This document shows positions 14,777 through 22,873 of a stretch of DNA of 31,008 nucleotides, in pieces. The position numbers were made by a program, and so were the translations under genes. The notes under the pieces were generated by a model that did no database searches, was not told the origin of the DNA, and was given only the letters and a program-made list of their open reading frames with translations. Each line of letters begins with the position of its first letter. Positions within the stretch are counted from its first letter, which is position 1. Source of the DNA: an uncultured Selenomonadales bacterium (GTDB lineage Bacteria; Bacillota; Negativicutes; Selenomonadales; Selenomonadaceae); assembly GCA_937915885.1 (NCBI GenBank), contig CALGGP010000165.1, positions 1-31,008 on the forward strand, read 5' to 3'.

Positions 14777-15442
14777 GTGATCGGATTGAAAGGAAAATTG
14801 ATAGTGATCGAAGGCAGCGACGGTTCGGGTAAAGCGACGCAGACGCGAAAACTTTATGAGAGATTGTCGGCGGATTCCGCGCGGAGCGTCCGAAAGATTT
14901 CCTTTCCGGATTATCAATCGTCGTCGTCGGCGCTGATCAAGATGTATTTGAACGGCGACTTCGGAAAGCATCCGTCGGACGTAGATGCGTATGCGGCGTC
15001 GACGTTTTACGCGGTCGACAGATATGCGTCGTTTAAAACCGATTGGAAAAATTTTTATGAGAGCGGCGGGATTGTGCTCGCGGATAGATACGTGACGTCG
15101 AACATGGCGCATCAGGCAATCAAGATTGAAGATCGGCTCGAGCGGCAAAAATTTTTGACGTGGCTTGACGAGTTCGAGTACGAGAGATTGAAATTGCCGC
15201 GCCCCGATCTGGTAATATTTCTCGACATGCCGCCGTCGATCACGGAGCGCTTGATTGATGAGCGAAACAAGCTCGACATTCACGAGACGGATCGAAAATA
15301 TCTCCGACGGTGTTACGAGGCTTATAAAGAACTTGCCGCGCAATATCATTGGACGGTGATCGACTGTTCGATCGATGATGCTCCGCGCGGAGTTGATGAG
15401 ATAGCGGAAGAAATTTATCGGGCGGTGCGTGAGGTGATGTGA
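14777..15442 (+). CDS. tmk: Thymidylate kinase
   Basis: 221 aa from GTG at 14777, 6 nt after TTGGAG; a TTG at 14765 is inside that site. It phosphorylates dTMP to dTDP with ATP, an essential cytoplasmic step of DNA precursor synthesis. Motifs: P-loop IEGSDGSGKATQT, dTMP-binding DRYVTSNMAHQ, PDLVIFLDMPP, and the lid region RNKLDIHETDRKYL. The lid type (KLDIHE) is the form I associate with clostridial and Negativicutes tmk. It is an odd single housekeeping gene within the TPR cluster; the stop overlaps the next gene's ribosome site region, indicating an operon. Confidence 0.9.
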   Translation: MIGLKGKLIVIEGSDGSGKATQTRKLYERLSADSARSVRKISFPDYQSSSSALIKMYLNGDFGKHPSDVDAYAASTFYAVDRYASFKTDWKNFYESGGIVLADRYVTSNMAHQAIKIEDRLERQKFLTWLDEFEYERLKLPRPDLVIFLDMPPSITERLIDERNKLDIHETDRKYLRRCYEAYKELAAQYHWTVIDCSIDDAPRGVDEIAEEIYRAVREVM

Positions 15443-15444
15443 CG

Positions 15445-16734
15445 ATGAAGAAAAAATTATTGTCGAGCTTAATGGCGGCAACGTTGGCGCTCGGCAGTTT
15501 GACTTTCAGTCCGACGGCGGCGGCGGAGATTTTAGAGTACGTCGGCACGGGCGAATACATCATGAGCGATTATGAGACGCCGGTCGTTGCAAAGGAACGG
15601 GCGAAGGCTCGAGCGATGGCGAATGCGCAGGAGCAGGCGGGCGTGTATGTCGAGCGACATTTGCAAGTGAATAATCACATGGTCAACGCGGATGTTATCA
15701 ACGTGATCACGAAGGGTATAGTGAATTTGATAGGGACGCCGCAATACAAACAGACGCCAATCGATGAGGACGGCGGGAGTTATCAGATCGTGGCGACGGT
15801 GCGTGTGAACATCGACAGCGACGACATTGACAAATGGTTTGCGCGCGATGCGCAGGAGCGCGAGACGCTTGTCGAACAGAACAAAGAATTGCAGCGCTCG
15901 AACGCGGAGAAAGATCGGCAAATTGAGGAGTTGAAGAAGCAGATCGCGGGCGTTCGGACGGAGGCGGATCAGGAACGGCTGACGATGAAATTCGAGTCGG
16001 CGGACAGAGAATTTCAGTCGAATCAAAAGCTTGAAGAAGGCAACAAACTTAAGTATGAACGCAAGTTCAACGAAGCAATTGGAGCTTACACCGAGGCGAT
16101 CGAACTCAATCCGAAGAACACGAAGGCGTATAATAATCGCGGCTTTGTTTACTCCGATCTCAAGCAATACGACCGAGCGATCGCCGATCTCTCGAAGGCA
16201 ATTGAGCTCGAGCCGAATTTTGAGAATGCATACAACAATCGCGGTTATATTTATAAGAACCTCACTCAATACGAACAAGCGCTCAGCGATTACAACAAGG
16301 CAATCGAGATAAATCCAGATTTTGCGTTGGCATACAACAATCGCGGTAATGCTTATAATGACCTTAATCAGTACGATCAAGCGCTCGTTGATCTCAATAA
16401 AGCCATCAACCTTGATCCTAATTATGTAGGGGCATACATTAATCGTGGCGTTTGTTATATTTATCTTGGTGATTATGAACGAGCATTATCAGATTTGAAT
16501 AAAGCAATTCAACTCGATCCAAACTTTGCGGAAGCATATGCCATTCGCGGTTACACTCATCATATGCTCAAGAACTATAGGCGAGCAATTGAAGATCTCA
16601 CAAGGGCTCTTAAATTAGATCCAAATGATGCTTATAAGTATAAGGTTCGCGGTGAGGCTTATCGAGCGCTCGGCGACGAAAAGAAGGCTCAAGCAGACTT
16701 CGCCAAGGCGCGCGCCCTCGGTTATACCGGCTAA
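15445..16734 (+). CDS. Secreted LPP20/FlgT-like domain protein with coiled coil and seven TPRs
   Basis: 429 aa from ATG at 15445, after GAGGTGA inside the end of tmk. Order: cleavable signal peptide (about 1-28, MKKKLLSSLMAATLALGSL..AAA); an LPP20/FlgT-N-like domain (about 30-130: YVGTGEYIMSDYETPVVAKERAK, NAQEQAGVYVE, INVITKGIVNLIGTP, VRVNIDSDDIDKWF); a coiled coil (about 140-175, TLVEQNKELQRSN, QIEELKKQIA); then seven TPR units ending AKARALGYTG. The domain assignment is by pattern, not by search. The product should be periplasmic and act as a protein-binding scaffold. It is the first of three consecutive close paralogues. Confidence 0.88.
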   Translation: MKKKLLSSLMAATLALGSLTFSPTAAAEILEYVGTGEYIMSDYETPVVAKERAKARAMANAQEQAGVYVERHLQVNNHMVNADVINVITKGIVNLIGTPQYKQTPIDEDGGSYQIVATVRVNIDSDDIDKWFARDAQERETLVEQNKELQRSNAEKDRQIEELKKQIAGVRTEADQERLTMKFESADREFQSNQKLEEGNKLKYERKFNEAIGAYTEAIELNPKNTKAYNNRGFVYSDLKQYDRAIADLSKAIELEPNFENAYNNRGYIYKNLTQYEQALSDYNKAIEINPDFALAYNNRGNAYNDLNQYDQALVDLNKAINLDPNYVGAYINRGVCYIYLGDYERALSDLNKAIQLDPNFAEAYAIRGYTHHMLKNYRRAIEDLTRALKLDPNDAYKYKVRGEAYRALGDEKKAQADFAKARALGYTG

Positions 16735-16840
16735 ATTTTTTCGTGAGACCGATTGGAGAAAACGATGATGTTGAAGAAAAAATTGTTGGCGGGCTTGATG
16801 GCGGCGTCGCTCTCGATCGGAAGTCTGTTGTTCGCTCCGA
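16705..16840 (+). repeat. 136-bp direct repeat, copy 1
   Basis: Spans the last ~30 bases of one TPR gene, the intergenic gap, and the signal peptide of the next. It matches 18031-18166 with a single mismatch (A versus G in the ribosome site, GGAGAAA/GGAGGAA). The spacing is 1,326 bp, exactly the length of one gene unit. Confidence 0.9.
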
Positions 16841-18060
16841 CGGCGTCAGCGGAAATTCGAGAATACGTCGGCACGGGCGAATACATCATGAGCGACTACA
16901 AGACGCCGGTCGTTGCGAAGGAACGAGCGAAGGCGCGGGCGATGGCGAATGCGCAGGAACAAGCGGGCGTGTATGTCGAGCGGCATTTGCAAGTGAGCAA
17001 TCACATGGTCGATGCGGACGTTATCAATGTGATCACGAAGGGTATAGTGAATTTGATCGGGACTCCGCAATACAAGCAGACGCCAATCGATGAAGACGGC
17101 GAGAGTTATCAGATCGTGGCAACGGTGCGAGTGAACATCGACAGCGACGAGGTTGACAAATGGTTTGCGCGCGATGTGCAGGAGCGCGAGACGCTTGTCG
17201 AACAGAACAAGGCGTTGCAGAGATCGAACGCGGAGAAAGATCGACAGATTGAGGAATTGAAGAAACAGATTGCGGGCGTTCGGACGGAAGAACAGCAGGA
17301 ACGTTTGATGTCGCAGGTTGAGGCGGCGGACAAAGAATTTCAATCCAATCAGAAGACCGAAGAAGGCAACAGGTACCGGTACTCCAAGAATTATAATAAG
17401 GCGATCGGTTCATATACTGAAGCAATCGAACTCAATGAAAGAAATTCATCAGCGTACTTTGGTCGCGGTTGCGCTTACGATAAACTCAAGCAGTACGACC
17501 GAGCGATCGCCGATTTCTCTAAAGCAATTGAGCTCGAGCCGAATTTGGCAAATGCCTACAATAATCGCGGTTATCTTTATAATGACCTCACTCAATACGA
17601 ACAAGCGCTCGTTGATTACAACAAGGCGCTCGAACTCGCTCCGAATGATGCGGTGACATACAAAAACCGTGCCTTCGTTTACAACAATCTCAAACAATAC
17701 GATCGGGCGATCACTGATCTCTCGAAGGCAATTGAGCTCGATCCGAATGATGCGGAGGCGTACAACAATCTCGGCTTTGTACACATTGCGTTGGAGCAAT
17801 ACGAGCGGGCGATCGTCGAATGCGACAAAGCAATTGAACTCGCTCCGTATATGGATGCGGCATACAGCAATCGCGGTCTCGCTTACGTCCTTCTCAAACA
17901 ATATGATCGGGCGATTACCGATTTATATAAAGCGATTGAACTCGATCCGCAGTTTGCGCTTTCCTACTACTTTCGCGGACTCTGCTATCAGGTGCTCGGC
18001 GACAAGAAGAAGGCTCGAGCAGACTTTGAAAAGGCGCGCGCCCTCGGTTATACCGGCTAA
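16765..18060 (+). CDS. Secreted LPP20/FlgT-like domain protein with seven TPRs, paralogue
   Basis: 431 aa; GGAG lies a few nt before tandem ATGs at 16765 and 16768. Architecture is the same as the preceding gene: signal peptide (KLLAGLMAASLSIGSLLFAP..ASA), LPP20/FlgT-like domain nearly identical to its neighbour (YVGTGEYIMSDYKTPVVAKE), coiled coil, then seven TPRs ending EKARALGYTG. The N-terminal domain and coiled coil are far more conserved between the two than the TPRs, and differences there are largely synonymous at the DNA level, so that half is under strong constraint while the TPR array varies. The gene is bracketed by 136-bp direct repeats that could delete or amplify it. Confidence 0.88.
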   Translation: MMLKKKLLAGLMAASLSIGSLLFAPTASAEIREYVGTGEYIMSDYKTPVVAKERAKARAMANAQEQAGVYVERHLQVSNHMVDADVINVITKGIVNLIGTPQYKQTPIDEDGESYQIVATVRVNIDSDEVDKWFARDVQERETLVEQNKALQRSNAEKDRQIEELKKQIAGVRTEEQQERLMSQVEAADKEFQSNQKTEEGNRYRYSKNYNKAIGSYTEAIELNERNSSAYFGRGCAYDKLKQYDRAIADFSKAIELEPNLANAYNNRGYLYNDLTQYEQALVDYNKALELAPNDAVTYKNRAFVYNNLKQYDRAITDLSKAIELDPNDAEAYNNLGFVHIALEQYERAIVECDKAIELAPYMDAAYSNRGLAYVLLKQYDRAITDLYKAIELDPQFALSYYFRGLCYQVLGDKKKARADFEKARALGYTG

Positions 18061-18166
18061 ATTTTTTCGTGAGACCGATTGGAGGAAACGATGATGTTGA
18101 AGAAAAAATTGTTGGCGGGCTTGATGGCGGCGTCGCTCTCGATCGGAAGTCTGTTGTTCGCTCCGA
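18031..18166 (+). repeat. 136-bp direct repeat, copy 2
   Basis: Second copy of the repeat at 16705-16840, with one mismatch. It covers the end of the intact paralogue and the start of the broken one, showing that the whole gene unit arose by a recent tandem duplication. Confidence 0.9.
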
Positions 18167-18390
18167 GCGCGGAGGCTGAAGTTCGAGAGTACGAGGGCGT
18201 CGGCAAGTATGTCATGAACTATGATGATAATTCGCGTGATTCGCGCCTTGTCGCCGAACAAAGGGCACGGGAACTCGCGATCCGTAACGCACTCGAACAG
18301 AAACGAGATGAGCGTTACGGCAAGGATAATAATCAAAGTCGATACCGACGATGTCGACAAATACTTCGCTCGATGGCAGCAGTACGATAA
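18091..18390 (+). pseudogene. 5' part of a broken LPP20/FlgT-like paralogue
   Basis: Starts like the preceding gene with GGAGG, tandem ATGs and an almost identical signal peptide, then EYEGVGKYVMNYDD...RARELAIRNALEQ. After that residue the homology stops: about 60 codons that the neighbours have (from the VERHLQ region to the VATVRV region) are missing and the frame changes, so this piece runs 15-20 meaningless residues to a stop at 18390. Homology resumes in the other frame at about 18317. The break looks like a deletion combined with a net frame change. Confidence 0.7.
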
Positions 18391-18916
18391 GGCGGAGCGC
18401 GAGACGATCATCAATCGCAACGATGATGTTCAAAAAACAATTGCCGAGCTGGATCGTAAACTTGACGGGCTGCAGAAAAGGATTAATACCTCTGAGTCGA
18501 GCGCAAACGGCAAGTTGCAGACCGGCGTCGGTGAATACATCATGAGCGATCGAGAGACGCTCGAAACTGCTAAGCAGATCGCCAAGCAACGAGCAATGAG
18601 CGACGCTCAATCGAAGGCAAGCATTTGGGTCGGCAGATACCAAAAAGTGATTAATCACATGCTCTCGGAGGATGTGATCGAAACAATTGCGTGCAGCGTG
18701 CTGAAGGTGATCGACGACAGCGAGTTGGAGATCACACCGATTCCCGAGGGCGGTTGGCGTTTCCGTTCAAAGGTTGTGGTGATGATCGATCCGCAATCGA
18801 TTGATCGGCTGCTCGCGACGGATTCGTCGGTACTTGCTCAAATTACTGCAGAGAACCGACGGCTTCGGGAGGAAAAAGCCGAGCTCGAGCGGAAGATTGC
18901 CGCGCTTCGGGGATAA
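18308..18916 (+). CDS. 3' part of the broken LPP20/FlgT-like paralogue (possibly still translated)
   Basis: About 202 aa if read from the ATG at 18308, the first in-frame ATG close to the point where homology returns; the frame itself is open from 18221. It begins with the end of the first LPP20-like domain (KVDTDDVDKYFAR) and a coiled coil (ERETIINRNDDVQ). A second complete LPP20/FlgT-like domain follows (GVGEYIMSDRETLETAKQIA, then SKASIWVGRY, then VVVMIDPQSIDRL) and a final coiled coil (ENRRLREEKAELERKIAALRG). There are no TPRs. On its own it has no signal peptide, so it could be exported only through frameshifting from the 5' piece. It is either decaying or the window holds an assembly error. 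Confidence 0.5.
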   Translation: MSVTARIIIKVDTDDVDKYFARWQQYDKAERETIINRNDDVQKTIAELDRKLDGLQKRINTSESSANGKLQTGVGEYIMSDRETLETAKQIAKQRAMSDAQSKASIWVGRYQKVINHMLSEDVIETIACSVLKVIDDSELEITPIPEGGWRFRSKVVVMIDPQSIDRLLATDSSVLAQITAENRRLREEKAELERKIAALRG

Positions 18917-18946
18917 ATTGCTTGTTGAATGTTCGAAGATTAAACG

Positions 18947-20062
18947 ATGAAGAAAAAAATTTTGGCGAGACTGCTCGCCGCATCACTTTCAATCGGCAGT
19001 CTGATCTTCAATCCGATCGTCGATGCCGCAATCAAGAATTACATCGGCTTTGATGATACGAGCTACGTCGGCGAGCTCGAGTCTCAAGAGATCGTCCGGC
19101 TCCGCGCGATCGATAAAGCGAAGCGAAACGCTCAAGAAAAGGCGGGCGTTTATCTAGCGTCGTACTCTCGTTCGAGCAACTTCCGCTTGACCGATGACGA
19201 GATCGTCACCGTAACGAACAACATCGTTGACGTGATCAATGTTCAATGCGAGCCCGAGCTCGTCGAGGCGGGCAATCGACAGTTCATTGTTTACAAGGCA
19301 ACGGTTGAGGTCTCGATCGATACCGACGGGATAAACGATTGGCTCCGAAGACAAGAAGAGGATCGTCAACGATTCGTCCGGCAGAATAAAGAGGCACTCC
19401 GCACGGCAAGCGAAAACGATGAACGTCTGGCGATGTTGAAAGATCGCGCCGAAAACATTTCGACTGAAAAGGAACGCACTGATCTCAAACGGGAGTTCGA
19501 TGTGCTTGACAAAGAATTTCTATCGAATCAAAAAGTCGAAGAGGGTGACAAATATTTATATGACCGCGACTACGGCAAAGCGGTCGATGCATACTTTGAG
19601 GCAATCGAACTCAATCCGACAAACAAAACTGCTAAAATCAGTCTCTTTGCTCTTAGCTTCGTTTACGGAGTCGATCAGAGTGCATATGATTTGAAGAAGG
19701 CAACAGAGTTCGTTAATGGAAACGATACGTCTCATTACGATAAAAATAAGTTGAAAACGGCAATTGAAAAAGAACAACAAAGAACGATTGCGTATTGCAC
19801 TTATATTATTGAGCTCGACCCCGGCAGTGCCGCGTCATATGAACGACGAGGTACCGCCTATTACAATCACAGAGACTATGAACAAGCTTTGACAGATTTC
19901 AATAAAGCAATCGAGCTCGATCCGGATTATGCGGCAGCGTATTTCGAACGAGGATGGGTTTACAAAAAACTCGGAGACGAGCCTCGCGCTCAAGCCGATT
20001 TCGCCAAGGCGCGCGCCCTCGGCTACGTTTTCGAACAAGATTTTTCCATGAGGCAGAAATGA
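18947..20062 (+). CDS. Secreted LPP20/FlgT-like domain protein with divergent TPR region
   Basis: 371 aa; starts MKKKILARLLAASLSIGSL, a signal peptide close to its neighbours', ending near residue 27. The LPP20/FlgT-like domain is diverged (IGFDDTSYVGELESQEIVRL, NAQEKAGVYLASY, TVEVSIDTDGINDWL). A coiled coil and the linker EFLSNQKVEEGDKY lead into one TPR, then a ~60-residue non-canonical insert (SLFALSFVYGVDQSAYDLKK...), then two to three TPRs ending AKARALGYVFEQDFSMRQK. The ribosome site is weak, suggesting translation mostly by coupling in the operon. The product is predicted periplasmic. Confidence 0.85.
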   Translation: MKKKILARLLAASLSIGSLIFNPIVDAAIKNYIGFDDTSYVGELESQEIVRLRAIDKAKRNAQEKAGVYLASYSRSSNFRLTDDEIVTVTNNIVDVINVQCEPELVEAGNRQFIVYKATVEVSIDTDGINDWLRRQEEDRQRFVRQNKEALRTASENDERLAMLKDRAENISTEKERTDLKREFDVLDKEFLSNQKVEEGDKYLYDRDYGKAVDAYFEAIELNPTNKTAKISLFALSFVYGVDQSAYDLKKATEFVNGNDTSHYDKNKLKTAIEKEQQRTIAYCTYIIELDPGSAASYERRGTAYYNHRDYEQALTDFNKAIELDPDYAAAYFERGWVYKKLGDEPRAQADFAKARALGYVFEQDFSMRQK

Positions 20063-20078
20063 TGTGGAGGGCTCGGCG

Positions 20079-20729
20079 ATGAAGAGAAAATTGTTGGCGG
20101 CAATGAGTTTGATGCTGATACTGACAATAATTTTGTGCGGCTGTTCCTCGTCTCGATCGAAAGAACCGAGAAAGGATGCAACCTATTATAACAGTCCAGG
20201 TATGACATTTTATGAAATTAAAGATTACGACAAGGCTCTTAAATGTTTTACGCAAGCAATCAAGCTTGATAAAAATTTTGCGGTAGCATATTCTAATCGC
20301 GGTTGGGTATATGAAGAGCTGAAGGAATATAACAAAGCCTTGCAAGATTTTAACAAGGCACTCAGTCTCGATTCTCGAGATGCATTTACTTATGCCGGTA
20401 CTTATGCCGGTCGCGGTAGAGTTTATGAATCTTTGGGAGACTATAACAAAGCAATCGAAGATGCGAGCGCAGCACTCGCTCTTAAGTCGGATTTACATGA
20501 CGCGTATAATACTCGAGCAGTTGCTTATTCTCATTTGGGAAATCATGAAAAGGCTCTTGCCGATTACAACAGCGCAATCTCCATCGAGCCCAACATAGGA
20601 TTATACTATTCCAATCGCGGTCATGCTTATCGGGCATTAGGAGTAAACAATTTGGCGGACGACGATTTTTCCAAGTCTCGTGAACTCGGATACGTCCCCG
20701 AACAAAATTTTTCAGAGGTGAGCAAATGA
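20079..20729 (+). CDS. TPR lipoprotein
   Basis: 216 aa from ATG at 20079, preceded by GTGGAGGG. A lipoprotein signal peptide (MKRKLLAAMSLMLILTIILC) ends with a lipobox giving Cys at about residue 20-22 (LCGCSSS). Five TPR units make up nearly all of the mature part (for example NRGWVYEELKEYNKALQDF). It ends SRELGYVPEQNFSEVSK, the same tail as in the preceding gene (ARALGYVFEQDF), tying it to this family although it lacks the LPP20-like domain. Its stop overlaps the start of rnmV (ATGA). Confidence 0.87.
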   Translation: MKRKLLAAMSLMLILTIILCGCSSSRSKEPRKDATYYNSPGMTFYEIKDYDKALKCFTQAIKLDKNFAVAYSNRGWVYEELKEYNKALQDFNKALSLDSRDAFTYAGTYAGRGRVYESLGDYNKAIEDASAALALKSDLHDAYNTRAVAYSHLGNHEKALADYNSAISIEPNIGLYYSNRGHAYRALGVNNLADDDFSKSRELGYVPEQNFSEVSK

Positions 20730-21268
20730 TCCGAGAAGTATTGATTGTCGAGGGGAAAATGGACGTGGTTGCGATCAATCGCGCGGTCGATGCCGACTGC
20801 ATCATCACCGGCGGCTTCACTCTCAACCGTCGCACTCTCGACAACATTCAACACGCATACGAGCGACGCGGGATAATAATTTTGACCGATCCCGACTCCG
20901 CCGGCGAGCGCATCAGAAAATTTTTATCCGAGCGATTTCCCAACGCCAAGCATGCTTTTGTCCCGAAGCTCGACGCCACCGCCAATGACGATATCGGGAT
21001 CGAACAGGCACGTCCCGAGGCAATCCGCGCGGCGCTGGCTCGAGTGCGGACGTTGACGTTCGAGCCGACGAACGAGTTCGCGATGAATGATCTGATCGTC
21101 AATCGACTGAACGGAGCGCCCGATGCGTCGGAGCGGCGCTCGAAATTGGGAGAAATACTCGGACTCGGATTTGCCAACGCCAAAAATTTTTTGAGGCGGC
21201 TCAATCATTACGGCGTCACTCGCGAAGAATTTGATGCCGCCCTAAAGGAGATTGAAAATGACCGATAA
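20726..21268 (+). CDS. rnmV: Ribonuclease M5
   Basis: 180 aa, about the usual length. It has the TOPRIM fold, with the metal/catalytic glutamate in VLIVEGKMDVVAI and the DxD motif in ILTDPDSAGERIR. The enzyme matures 5S rRNA ends in Firmicutes-type bacteria. Its ATG overlaps the stop of the TPR lipoprotein gene and its end overlaps rsmA; rnmV next to rsmA/ksgA is the classic arrangement in this phylum and confirms both calls. Confidence 0.92.
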   Translation: MIREVLIVEGKMDVVAINRAVDADCIITGGFTLNRRTLDNIQHAYERRGIIILTDPDSAGERIRKFLSERFPNAKHAFVPKLDATANDDIGIEQARPEAIRAALARVRTLTFEPTNEFAMNDLIVNRLNGAPDASERRSKLGEILGLGFANAKNFLRRLNHYGVTREEFDAALKEIENDR

Positions 21269-22127
21269 AATCATTCACCCGACGATTGCCACCGTCAGCG
21301 CCACGCGACATATCCTCAAACATTTTAAGCTCCGCGCGAGCAAACGCCTCGGGCAAAATTTTTTGATCGACCGCTCAATCGTCCGAGGCATCGTCGACGC
21401 CGCCGACATCATTGACAATGAGCCCGTCCTCGAGATCGGTCCCGGTATCGGCACTCTCACTCAAGGGCTGTTGGAAGCCGGAGCCCGCGTCACCGCCGTT
21501 GAGCTCGACAAAAAATTGCCCGACATCCTAGCCGAAACTCTCAAAGGTTACGAGCGCCTTTCGATCGTCCAAGGCGACATTCTCAAGGTCGACATCAACG
21601 AACTGATGAATAACCGCCCATTCAAAGTCGTCGCCAACCTGCCGTATTACATCACATCGCAAATCATTTTGACGCTCCTCGAGCAGAAACTTCCGATCAC
21701 GCGGCTCGTGACCATGGTGCAACGCGAAGTCGCCGAACGCATGATCGCCAACCCCGACAATCTCTCTCCAAAAGACTCCGCGAAAATTTACGGCGCGTTG
21801 TCGGTCGCCGTCCAATTTTTTACCGAACCCCGCATCATTTTCGACGTGCCGCCGTCCGCATTCCTCCCGCCGCCCGAAGTCACCAGCTCCGTGATCGTTT
21901 GCGACGTTCGCTCAACCCCGCCCGTCGACGTCGACGAAAAATTATTCTTCAAAGTCGTGCGCGGCGCCTTCGGACAACGACGTAAAACCGTCATCAATTC
22001 TCTAATCGGCGCCGGATTCGAGCGCGATCAATTAGTCGCCGCTTTCGACAAGGCGGGCATCGATCCCAAGCTCCGCGCGGAGAATTTGACGCTCGAAATG
22101 TTTGCGGCGCTCGCCAACGCATTATGA
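21258..22127 (+). CDS. rsmA: 16S rRNA dimethyladenosine transferase
   Basis: 289 aa from ATG at 21258, with AAAGGAG 7 nt upstream inside rnmV. A SAM-dependent methyltransferase that dimethylates two adjacent adenosines in helix 45 of 16S rRNA (KsgA). Motifs: SKRLGQNFLID, SAM-binding VLEIGPGIGTLTQ, acidic VELDKKL, catalytic NLPYYIT, and FGQRRKTVINSL near the C-terminus. The ABC ATPase gene overlaps its last codon (ATGA). Confidence 0.96.
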   Translation: MTDKIIHPTIATVSATRHILKHFKLRASKRLGQNFLIDRSIVRGIVDAADIIDNEPVLEIGPGIGTLTQGLLEAGARVTAVELDKKLPDILAETLKGYERLSIVQGDILKVDINELMNNRPFKVVANLPYYITSQIILTLLEQKLPITRLVTMVQREVAERMIANPDNLSPKDSAKIYGALSVAVQFFTEPRIIFDVPPSAFLPPPEVTSSVIVCDVRSTPPVDVDEKLFFKVVRGAFGQRRKTVINSLIGAGFERDQLVAAFDKAGIDPKLRAENLTLEMFAALANAL

Positions 22128-22873
22128 TCGAGATCAAAAATCTGTGTAAGACGTTCGACCATCGCGATCAAAACGGTCGGCTCATAAAAAAAATCGCCGT
22201 CGATAATTTAAGTTTTTCGATCGAACGCGGAGAAATTTTCGGGCTGCTCGGCAAAAACGGCGCCGGCAAAACCACCACGATCCGAATGCTCACGCTGCAA
22301 ACTCGTCCGACCGCAGGCGAGATTTTTTTTGACGGCAAATCCGTCGACGAGCGACAACTCGAGATCAAAAAATTAATCGGCGTCGTGCCTCAACACATCA
22401 ACTTCGATCAGGATTTGACCGTCGGCGAAAATATGATACTCCACGCCCGACTTCATCACCTCGACCGCGCGGAGCGTCAACGACGCATCGACGAACTCTT
22501 ACATTACGTCGAGCTGTCCGATGTGATCAACGACGGCGTCAAACAATTGTCGGGCGGCATGAAACGACGGCTGTTGATCATTCGCGCGATGATCCATCGA
22601 CCGCAAATTTTATTCCTCGACGAGCCCACCGTCGCGCTCGACCCCCAAGTCCGACGCCGCATTTGGGAACTGATCCGTCGCTTGAAATCCGAAGGAGTGA
22701 CGATCGTGCTGACAACTCATTACATCGAAGAGGCGGAGGCGCTTTGCGATCGAACGGCGTTTTTGTCGAAGGGACGGTTGATCGCGCTCGACACTCCGTC
22801 GGCACTCCGCGCGGAGCATGACGCATCGACGCTCGAGGAAGTTTTTATCCGATTGACGGAGGCAAAAAAATGA
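22124..22873 (+). CDS. ABC transporter ATP-binding protein (ABC-2 / DrrA type)
   Basis: 249 aa. Walker A GKNGAGKTTT, Q-loop VVPQH, signature LSGGMKRRL, Walker B ILFLDEPTVALD, and switch histidine in LTTHYIEEAE. This is the drug/polysaccharide-export DrrA-like class, which drives an ABC-2 membrane partner encoded by the next gene (overlapping ATGA). The substrate is unknown; the organisation (ATPase followed by one permease) suggests an exporter. It starts inside rsmA and so is coupled to it. Confidence 0.93.
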   Translation: MIEIKNLCKTFDHRDQNGRLIKKIAVDNLSFSIERGEIFGLLGKNGAGKTTTIRMLTLQTRPTAGEIFFDGKSVDERQLEIKKLIGVVPQHINFDQDLTVGENMILHARLHHLDRAERQRRIDELLHYVELSDVINDGVKQLSGGMKRRLLIIRAMIHRPQILFLDEPTVALDPQVRRRIWELIRRLKSEGVTIVLTTHYIEEAEALCDRTAFLSKGRLIALDTPSALRAEHDASTLEEVFIRLTEAKK

